This document shows, piece after piece, positions 1 to 5,909 of a stretch of DNA of 10,432 nucleotides (its first letter is position 1; each line of letters starts with the position of its first letter). The DNA is from Oligoflexus sp. GTDB lineage: Bacteria; Bdellovibrionota_B; Oligoflexia; Oligoflexales; Oligoflexaceae. The stretch covers positions 1 through 10,432 of the forward strand of contig JASLCY010000101.1 of NCBI GenBank assembly GCA_030151925.1, in the 5' to 3' direction. The notes beneath the pieces were generated by a model, which worked only from the letters and a program-made list of their open reading frames with translations, did not search any database and was not told the origin of the DNA. The translations under genes and the position numbers were made by a program.

Positions 1-1
1 T

Positions 2-1594
2 GCTTCGGCCGCGGTGAAGGGCATCCATGACGTGCGGCGCCTCCGGGACCAGCAATTCCCCGTGGATGCGGGCCCGCTGTCCCATCCCGTGCGGCCTGAG
101 AGCTACATAGAGATCAACAACTTCTATACCGCGACCGTCTACGAGAAGGGCGCCGAGGTCGTGCGGATGCTTTATTCGCTCCTCGGCCACGAGACGTATT
201 TCAAGGTGATGAAGGAATACTTCCATCGTTTCGACGGCAAGGCGATCACGGTCGAGGACCTCTTAAAGCTCATCGAGGGCATGAGCGGCCTCAAGCTCGA
301 CCAATTCAAGCTCTGGTATCAGCAGTCCGGCACTCCGCTCCTCCATGTCGAGCGCGTGAAAAGCGCCGGCGGACTCACGCTGCGCATAAGGCAGGAGCAT
401 CCCGAGACCCCGGGCCAGAAGACGAAGAGACCCTTGCTCATCCCGTTCCGGATCGCGTTCATCGGCGTCGATAAAAAGCCGCTGGAATCCACCTTCAAGG
501 GCGCGACGAAACATGAGCACATGCTGGTGATCTCGCAGGCGGAGGAGGCGTTTACCTTCACGGGGATCCCGGACGACGCCATCCCTTCGCTGCTGCGCGG
601 CTTCACGGCTCCCGTGCGCGTGAAAACGGCGACGAACGAGGCCGAGCGCCTCATCCTGCTCGCGGCCGAGACGGATCCCTTCAATCGCTACGAAGCGACC
701 CAGCAGCTGGCCGAGCAGTTCATCCTTGCCGGTACGCTGCCGCAGGCCTATGCGGAAGCCGTCAAAAGCCTCCTGAATGAAGCGGACCGCGATCCTCGTC
801 TGGCTTCGCTGCTCCTGCAGGCGCCGACGGTCGAGTATCTCGTGCAGCAGAACGCGCAGGCGGACGTCGGAGAGATCTTCGCGAAGCACGAAACGTTCCT
901 GCGCAAGCTCTCGGTTCAAACGAAGCCGGAGCTGCTCGCGGCCTATCATCGCCTCAAAAACGCCGATCCCGCGGCCATGGACAAGGCGGCCAGCGCTCGT
1001 CGGGAACTCCGGAACACGGTTCTGGCCCTGCTCTGCGCCAGCCACGAAGCCGACGCGTATGCCCTGGCGAAATCCCATTACAGAGAAGCCCGGACGATGA
1101 CCGACGCCGTCGCGGCCTTGACCATCCTCTGCTCATCGCTCGATCCCGAGCGCGAAGTCGTCCTTATGGATTTCTACCGCAAATGGGAGAACGATCCGCT
1201 CGTGATCGACAAATGGTTCGCGGCGCAGGCGAGCTCGAACCATCCGCAGGTCCTCCAGCACGTCCGAGGGCTCCTGAAGCACCCGGCGTTCGACCTGTAC
1301 AACCCGAACCGCGTGTATTCGGTCTTCCGCCAGTTCCAGCGCTGCAATCCGAGAGGCTTCCATAATCCTACGGGCGAAGGTTATGCCCTGGTCGCCGACT
1401 ACGTGATCAAGCTCGATCGCACGAATCCGCAGGTCGCCTCGAAGATAGCGGCCTTGCTGAGCCGCTACCAGAACTTCGACAAAAAGCGCCAGGAGCTCAT
1501 GCGCGAGCAGTTGCAGCGCATCTCCGATCATGGGCCGCTGTCGAGCGATGTCTATGAAGTTGTGTCGAAGAGCCTCGTGACGAACGTGAACTGA
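2..1594 (+). CDS. pepN: Aminopeptidase N (M1 family), C-terminal part, 5' truncated
   Basis: Zinc metallopeptidase that removes N-terminal amino acids from peptides, normally cytoplasmic. The frame is open from base 2 and gives 530 residues, matching roughly residue 340 to the end of the ~870-residue E. coli enzyme. The segment reading INNFYTATVYEKGAEV (bases ~113-160) is the conserved end of the catalytic domain; its second Tyr (bases 140-142) corresponds to the catalytic Tyr381 of E. coli PepN. The zinc-binding HEXXH motif would lie upstream, outside the window. After it come the beta-sandwich (DUF3458-type) domain, with YQQSGTP, and the long helical C-terminal domain, with MTDAVAAL, DKWFAAQAS, NPNRVYSVF and NPQVASK, all close to E. 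coli PepN. The GTG at 14 is an internal Val, not the start. The stop is only 12 nt from the convergent gene's stop, and no terminator is visible between them. Confidence 0.96.
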   Translation, partial: ASAAVKGIHDVRRLRDQQFPVDAGPLSHPVRPESYIEINNFYTATVYEKGAEVVRMLYSLLGHETYFKVMKEYFHRFDGKAITVEDLLKLIEGMSGLKLDQFKLWYQQSGTPLLHVERVKSAGGLTLRIRQEHPETPGQKTKRPLLIPFRIAFIGVDKKPLESTFKGATKHEHMLVISQAEEAFTFTGIPDDAIPSLLRGFTAPVRVKTATNEAERLILLAAETDPFNRYEATQQLAEQFILAGTLPQAYAEAVKSLLNEADRDPRLASLLLQAPTVEYLVQQNAQADVGEIFAKHETFLRKLSVQTKPELLAAYHRLKNADPAAMDKAASARRELRNTVLALLCASHEADAYALAKSHYREARTMTDAVAALTILCSSLDPEREVVLMDFYRKWENDPLVIDKWFAAQASSNHPQVLQHVRGLLKHPAFDLYNPNRVYSVFRQFQRCNPRGFHNPTGEGYALVADYVIKLDRTNPQVASKIAALLSRYQNFDKKRQELMREQLQRISDHGPLSSDVYEVVSKSLVTNVN

Positions 1595-1606
1595 AGGTTT
1601 TGGAGA

Positions 1607-2460
1607 TCAGCGGCCGAGGCAGCTGGAATCGGTGGCCGGAAGATCGATTTCCAAAGCCCTGCCGCTCAGCGGCGCCGGCATGGATTTAAGATTCGCAATG
1701 ATCAAACGGACCTTTTCCAAACCGTCTTTGGACAGGCCGATGCCGTCATCGAAGAGCTCCAGGTTATGCTGGAACGAAGCCTTATCCCACTTCGCGCTCG
1801 GAAACAGCTGCAGGCCCATCGCATCCCTCACCAAGAGCTGCGCGTAGAAAATGCGGTCCTTGAAGTCCTTGGCTACCAAAGGCTGCGACCCCTTGTTGGC
1901 GAAGACTTTCTTATTCTCGCAAGTCCCCTTCCTGCTCTCGTCCTGGCAAATGAAGAGCATGAAAGACTGCGGTTTTCCCTTGGGATCGATGATCTTGCCG
2001 TAGGGCAGCTTCAGGGCCTTCTTCCCGCCGAAATCCAGCATGCTCGCCGACAGCGCCACGCTGCCTTTGGGCGCGATCGAACGCAGCTCGATGATAAGGC
2101 TCTTATCGTCGAGGCTTCGCACCGAGTTGCGGATCAATTCATAGTCGCCCGTGTGGCAGGACGTCTCGATCGGCCTGACCTGCAGGTTGAGGACGCCAGG
2201 CTCGAACTCGGGGATGGGGATGGCATTGGCGATCAGGCGCCGGCCGGCTTTCTCGGGATTGAGGGGTTTCGTATCTTCAGAGGCTTCAGGAGCATAACGC
2301 GTCTCCGCGCCCTTCTCTTCGTTTACCGCGGATCCGGGAGTCTGCGGAGACGGTTCGGGATTTCTCAGGACAGCCGCCCTAGGAAAAATACCAGGATCAC
2401 GCTTACGCCGATGATGATGTATTGGCTCGAGCTGCCGAACTTCTTCCCTTGGTCTTTCAT
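1607..2460 (-). CDS. TM-anchored exported protein, reading frame broken by a -1 shift (cassette ORF C)
   Basis: Not a recognised family. An ATG at 2460, preceded by GAAGGA, opens 31 codons: a basic start (MKDQGKK) and one hydrophobic segment (residues 14-28, YIIIGVSVILVFFLG), then TGA at 2367-2365. The frame one base back is open through this point to the stop at 1607 and reads on naturally: a Pro/Glu-rich linker (from RNPEPSPQTPG), then a ~200-residue domain with four Cys (in ETSCHTG, FICQDE, KGTCENK and the C-terminal SSCLGR), suggesting disulfides outside the cytoplasm. That second frame has no ATG at the junction; its first good ATG is deep inside the domain (ASMLDFGG). So one ~285-residue signal-anchor protein is split by a frameshift, most simply a one-base loss in the T5 run or the GGG near the end of the TM segment. 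A sequencing error, a true pseudogene or programmed -1 slippage are all possible. Third gene of a cassette, 18 nt after ORF B. Confidence 0.62.
2365..2390 (-). other. Frameshift junction of cassette ORF C (possible slippery site)
   Basis: Read on the minus strand the codons are GTA TTT TTC CTA GGG CGG CTG TCC TGA. The run of five T (2388-2384) and the GGG (2379-2377) are the obvious places for a one-base indel. An extra base at either would join the membrane segment directly to the downstream VLRNPEPSP frame. TTT-TTC is a run on which Phe-tRNA can slip -1, but it is not a perfect X-XXY-YYZ heptamer because the base before it is A. No strong downstream stimulatory hairpin is obvious. An indel or sequencing error is therefore at least as likely as programmed recoding. 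Confidence 0.45.
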
Positions 2461-2478
2461 GCGATCCTTCGCGTCCCG

Positions 2479-3336
2479 TTAGGGTTTGGACTTCTGCAGC
2501 GATTCCTGCAGGAACAGGTCTCCGGCCATGATACCATTGGCGAGTATGAAATGATCGTTCATTTCCTGCTCGTCCCCGACCAACGCGATGTTCCAAACGA
2601 TGGGATAGTTCGCAGGATCAGGTTCGAGAGAGTCGATCCCTTCCACTTTGAGCTGCTCGCCGGCGCGAAGGATCACATCACCGACGACCAGGTCGCGGGC
2701 CGCGAGCAGGCCTCTCGCGGTCAGGAAAGGATGGGTGACCGTCACCTTCAGGTTCTCGTCCTTGATCTTCAGACCGAGCATGGCGACCTTCTCAGGACCG
2801 GCGGTTATGCGAGCGACGGCCTGGGGCCTGCCGCTCTGCGGATTCCATACGTAATCCCCCTCTTTCAGCTCGGAGATGGGCATTTGCGAGGAATCGGCCA
2901 TCGTAATCAGGGTATCTTCGGCGAAGCAGCCGCACTCGTTGCGGTTCGAAACGTATTTGCGATCGCAGGCCGGGGCGGAGTAGGCGAACCACCGAACGTG
3001 ATGGCGAGCGTCCCACTCGATCTGACCGAAGTCCTTAGGGTTCTTCTTCAGCAGTTCGGTCGGCCGCATGCCGTTTTCCGAGAGGATGACGGTCGCGTCG
3101 TCGTCCATGTTCGAGCAGATCACGCCTTTGACGTTCTTGCCTTTCACGCGGTCGGTCCACATGGGGTTGAAGAGATCGCGCCGACGCGGATCCTTCACGC
3201 CGTCGAGATAGAGGTCGAGGAACTTGGCCCTGTCTTCGTCCGAACGGCGATCGTAGGTCGCAGCGAGCTCGTCAGGACACATCTGCCGGCACTCGGCCTT
3301 CGCGAACCTGTCGTTCGCCTCCTTTAGATCCGGCAC
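2479..3336 (-). CDS. Hint-domain (Hedgehog/intein-type) autoprocessing protein (cassette ORF B)
   Basis: 285 residues. Residues 1-136 are an unrecognised domain with five Cys (16, 20, 74, 124, 135). From Cys137 a Hint domain runs to the C-terminus: the junction NECG-CFAEDTLITM gives Gly-Cys-Phe at the cut point, as in Hedgehog proteins; MPISELKEGDYVW is the usual strand that follows; T199-V-T-H202 is the TxxH motif of block B; DHFILANGIMAGD is the last block. The family performs an N-to-S acyl shift at the first Cys and releases the N-terminal part. The usual C-terminal His-Asn plus nucleophile of splicing inteins is replaced by Ala-Gly-Asp and only 12 more residues follow, so N-terminal cleavage or transfer is expected rather than splicing. 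The GTG at 3336 is the first possible start after an in-frame TAA and has only a weak AAGAAG upstream. No signal peptide or TM segment is seen, which is odd for a Cys-rich protein between two anchored ones. The domain call is solid; target and role are unknown. Confidence 0.82.
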   Translation of the reverse strand: MPDLKEANDRFAKAECRQMCPDELAATYDRRSDEDRAKFLDLYLDGVKDPRRRDLFNPMWTDRVKGKNVKGVICSNMDDDATVILSENGMRPTELLKKNPKDFGQIEWDARHHVRWFAYSAPACDRKYVSNRNECGCFAEDTLITMADSSQMPISELKEGDYVWNPQSGRPQAVARITAGPEKVAMLGLKIKDENLKVTVTHPFLTARGLLAARDLVVGDVILRAGEQLKVEGIDSLEPDPANYPIVWNIALVGDEQEMNDHFILANGIMAGDLFLQESLQKSKP

Positions 3337-3354
3337 TTTAATATAAAGCTTCTT

Positions 3355-4308
3355 TTAGATGCGCAGCTTCTCCGCCTCCTCTCCGGCGACGCCGAAGGCC
3401 TTGGCGGTCACGTGAACGATCTGGAAGGACGAGTTCCGGTTCGAATAGCTGCTGCTCGAGAATTCGCAGCTGTTGAGGTTCACTTCCTTATCCTCGGAGG
3501 TCTTCGCTTTGACGACCACGGAGACTTCGCCCAGGGGGCGATCGAACGCCATGACGTTGTTCGCCTGATGAATCACGGCGCCCGTCTTGGGATCGAGGCC
3601 GACCGAGTTAACGTTGCTGTCGACCGAGATCTGCCCGTAGTGGACGACGCCGGAACCCACGAGGCGGAAATGGTAGGTTCCTTCCTTCAGCGGCAGGCTC
3701 TCCGATCCGAAGTTCTTCGTGAAGTCGGCATCGCCCGGCGCCTTCACCAGGAGGTCGAGCCCCTTGGGCTCGGGCGGAGTCAGGTTCACGCGAGCTTTCA
3801 TCCGGGCTGCGGGCGTGGTTTTGGTCGCGGGGCGAAGGGCCAGGATATCGACCGAACGCACCCAGGCCTGGAAGACCTTATCGTGGTTCTGCTTCACGAT
3901 CTCGACGCGCGTCGGCGCCTGCAGGAGGATGATCTGGTTCTTCGAGCCGTTCATGATGTCCGCGACGTCTTTCACCTCGAGGCTTTCCGGCAGGAGGTCG
4001 AATTCGACCTTCGAAGCGCCGATGAGCTTCGCCTTGGTATTCGCATGATCGGGGTTGATCGCCAGGCTCCAGGTGTTCGCGAAATAATTCTGCGCATAGA
4101 GCGCCGCGCCGTAACCCGACTTGCCTTTGGTCTCGTCGAGCGAGCTCTTCATGAGGGAGACGGAGGAGAAGTTCTGGCTTTGCGAGAAATCGTAGCCGGC
4201 TTCGGTCTTCTGCTTGGCGATCTGATTGTTCGTCTGCCTGTTGAGGTTGCTCACATAGGTCGTGACCAGGCCGAGCGCGAAGAGAGCTGCGACGATTGCG
4301 CCGTTCAT
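3355..4308 (-). CDS. Signal-anchored exported protein of unknown function (cassette ORF A)
   Basis: 317 residues, no family recognised. The ATG at 4308 is well supported: GAGAGGT lies 5 nt upstream and an in-frame TAA sits two codons before the start. Residues 3-19 (GAIVAALFALGLVTTYV) form one hydrophobic segment right at the N-terminus, followed by a polar Asn/Gln-rich stretch (NLNRQTNNQIAKQ). This suggests an uncleaved signal anchor with the bulk outside the membrane. It is loosely reminiscent of a minor pilin without its leader peptide, but there is no prepilin peptidase site (Gly before the hydrophobic stretch, Glu at +5). The middle (residues ~180-270) looks beta-rich, with YHFRLVGSGVVHYGQISVD, and a Ser-rich stretch with the only Cys lies at 280-294. 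First gene of the minus-strand cassette, 113 nt after lysA. Its TAA is in the same frame as ORF B, 18 nt before B's GTG. Confidence 0.72.
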   Translation of the reverse strand: MNGAIVAALFALGLVTTYVSNLNRQTNNQIAKQKTEAGYDFSQSQNFSSVSLMKSSLDETKGKSGYGAALYAQNYFANTWSLAINPDHANTKAKLIGASKVEFDLLPESLEVKDVADIMNGSKNQIILLQAPTRVEIVKQNHDKVFQAWVRSVDILALRPATKTTPAARMKARVNLTPPEPKGLDLLVKAPGDADFTKNFGSESLPLKEGTYHFRLVGSGVVHYGQISVDSNVNSVGLDPKTGAVIHQANNVMAFDRPLGEVSVVVKAKTSEDKEVNLNSCEFSSSSYSNRNSSFQIVHVTAKAFGVAGEEAEKLRI

Positions 4309-4313
4309 GCTTT

Positions 4314-4320
4314 ACCTCTC
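4314..4320 (-). promoter_or_regulatory. Ribosome binding site of cassette ORF A
   Basis: The minus strand reads GAGAGGT, then five bases, then ATG. This is the only good Shine-Dalgarno sequence in the cassette at normal distance from a start, so translation of the cassette probably begins here, with B and C depending on re-initiation or coupling. Confidence 0.6.
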
Positions 4321-4421
4321 GAGGGAATAGAACCGACATCAGGAATATATCGGCCCGATTCGCTCCAGAGTGAAGTCTTTATATTTTTCAGCGATAACCT
4401 CGTCTTATCAATCGTGATTAT

Positions 4422-5660
4422 CTATTCTTCGAGGCGCCAGAGATCTTCCAAGGATTCTCGGCGCCTAACGACGCGGAGAGAGTCGCCCTCCACCAGGACC
4501 TCGGCCGTGCGGGGACGGCTGTTATAGTTCGAAGACATAGAGGAGCCATAGGCTCCCGCGCTCTGCAGATAAACGAGATCGCCGGGCGCGAGCGGCGGAA
4601 GCTTACGATCCGTGCCGAAGATATCGCCGGTCTCGCAGATAGGGCCGACGACGTCGACGAGGTGCTCGCTCGCGAGGGTTTGTCTCGCGGCCGTTATCTC
4701 GTGATAGGCGTCGTACATCGACGGGCGGATCAGGTCGTTCATCGCGCCGTCGACGATCACGAAGGATTTTTGCGGCGTTTTTTTGTTCGCGATCACCGTG
4801 CAGAGCAGCACTCCCATATTCCCCACCAGCATGCGGCCGGGTTCGATCACGAGCTTGAGGCCGAGCGGTTTCACGACCTTGATCAACTCGTGCGCGTAGT
4901 CCTTCAGCTCGGGCGGATGCTCGTCCCTATAGCGGATGCCGAGGCCGCCGCCCATATCGAGGAATTCGAGCTTGTGCCCTTGATCCATGAAAGAGCGCGC
5001 GATCGCGGCGATCTTGGCCGCCGCGTCGGCGAAGGGGCGCAGGTCGAGGATCTGGCTCCCGATATGGCAACCGACGCCGCGCAGGTAGAGATGCGGATGG
5101 TTCAGGGCGAGCTCGGCGAGTTCCCGCGCCTCGTCTTCCACCAGCCCGAACTTGGTCGAGAAGAGGCCGGTGGCGATCTTCGGATTGGTCTTGGCGTCGA
5201 TGTTGGGATTGATGCGGAAGGATAGGGGCGCCCTAACGCCCTTGGCTTGCGCGATCTGAGCTATCATATCGAACTCGGCGCGGGATTCCACGTTGAACGA
5301 ATGGATCCCGACTTCGAGAGCGCGCGTGATTTCCTCGGCCTTCTTGCCGACGCCGGAGAATACGACTTCATCAGCCTTGACGCCCGCCCTGAGGGCGCGC
5401 TCGAGCTCGCCCTGCGAGACGATGTCGGCCCCGAACCCGAGCTGGAAGATCTCGCGCAGGATGCCGAGGGTGCTGTTCGCCTTCACCGCGAAGCAGAGCT
5501 GGGTCGGGTATCCGGAGAAGGCTTCGCGCACTTCCGTGAGCTTCCGGACGAGAGCCGCCTTGGAATAGACGTAACAGGGAGTGCCCGCGGCCTCGGCTAT
5601 GGCCCGCAGGGACAGTCGTTCACAGTAGGCTTCGCCCGCTTGGTAGTGAATGGAGCTCAC
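4422..5660 (-). CDS. lysA: Diaminopimelate decarboxylase
   Basis: PLP-dependent enzyme that decarboxylates meso-2,6-diaminopimelate to L-lysine, the last step of the DAP pathway, in the cytoplasm. With the GTG start it is 412 residues, normal for the family. The alanine-racemase-fold barrel carries the PLP lysine in CFAVKAN (Lys60), HIGSQ at ~199-203, the glycine-rich phosphate loop DMGGGLG at ~235-241 and EPGRM at ~273-277. The C-terminal beta domain has CETGD at ~342-346 (the family's CESGD, supplying the active-site Cys across the dimer) and AGAYGSSMSSNYN at ~368-380. GTG at 5660 is preferred because GAGGG lies 7 nt upstream and the protein then starts SSIHYQAGEAYCE, as family members do; the in-frame ATG at 5696 would add 12 atypical residues. 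It lies upstream of the cassette on the same strand, separated by 113 nt with no convincing terminator, and is divergent from the DUF1592 gene. Confidence 0.96.
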   Translation of the reverse strand: MSSIHYQAGEAYCERLSLRAIAEAAGTPCYVYSKAALVRKLTEVREAFSGYPTQLCFAVKANSTLGILREIFQLGFGADIVSQGELERALRAGVKADEVVFSGVGKKAEEITRALEVGIHSFNVESRAEFDMIAQIAQAKGVRAPLSFRINPNIDAKTNPKIATGLFSTKFGLVEDEARELAELALNHPHLYLRGVGCHIGSQILDLRPFADAAAKIAAIARSFMDQGHKLEFLDMGGGLGIRYRDEHPPELKDYAHELIKVVKPLGLKLVIEPGRMLVGNMGVLLCTVIANKKTPQKSFVIVDGAMNDLIRPSMYDAYHEITAARQTLASEHLVDVVGPICETGDIFGTDRKLPPLAPGDLVYLQSAGAYGSSMSSNYNSRPRTAEVLVEGDSLRVVRRRESLEDLWRLEE

Positions 5661-5909
5661 ACGTATTCCCTCAGTTTGAAAAAAGTCCTTTGGCATTCAT
5701 ACTACGTCCGCCCCGCCCCGTCCACGCCCATCCAAGACACCGCAAACCCCTGGGAATAGAGGGGAAAGGCCTTCCCTCCACAAAAGTTAGAGGATTAAAC
5801 TATATTAATAATATCATGAACTTAATTTTGGAAATAAAGATTTTATGCAGTTTGGCCGAAGAGAGGTTGTCGGATCCCCGTTTGGGGAGCCGAAAGGAAA
5901 GGCGGACCC
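5661..5909. promoter_or_regulatory. Divergent intergenic region between lysA and the DUF1592 gene
   Basis: 249 nt without a credible gene. Bases ~5785-5850 are markedly AT-rich against a GC-rich background (ACTATATTAATAATATC, then TTAATTTTGGAAATAAAG) and most likely hold promoters for both directions. No pair of -35/-10 boxes stands out enough to name; on the lysA strand TATAGT (minus-strand reading near 5800) is a possible -10. An imperfect palindrome around AAGGCCTT (about 5756-5778) could be an operator, but this is weak. A purine-rich AAGGAAAGGCGG just before 5910 serves as the ribosome binding site of the DUF1592 gene. Confidence 0.45.
5668..5672 (-). promoter_or_regulatory. Ribosome binding site deciding the lysA start
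   Basis: The minus strand reads GAGGG, seven bases, then GTG (5660-5658). The alternative ATG at 5696 has only a loose GGCGG upstream. The protein alignment from memory of LysA N-termini also favours the GTG. Confidence 0.6.

Noticed and set aside
1661..1673. GCCGC-TCA-GCGGC hairpin near the end of ORF C as a terminator for pepN
   Set aside because: Short, inside coding sequence and not followed by a U-run.
2461..2596. Upstream extension of ORF C in its own frame from an ATG at 2596
   Set aside because: It would overlap the Hint gene by over 100 nt, and its residues (Arg/His/Gly-rich, no hydrophobic segment) look like out-of-frame translation; the membrane anchor lies in the other frame from ATG 2460.
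2422..3327. Long plus-strand open frame opposite the Hint gene
   Set aside because: Composition is that of a shadow frame; the minus strand has recognisable Hint motifs.
3355..4308. ORF A as a type IV minor pilin
   Set aside because: The N-terminal hydrophobic segment is suggestive, but there is no prepilin leader, no Gly cleavage site and no Glu5.
4309..4421. Small hairpin GATAA/TTATC after lysA as a terminator
   Set aside because: Five A/T-rich pairs and no following U-run on the lysA strand; not enough to call.
5661..5696. ATG start for lysA at 5696
   Set aside because: The 12 extra residues do not resemble LysA N-termini and the ribosome binding site is weak; GTG 5660 has a good one.
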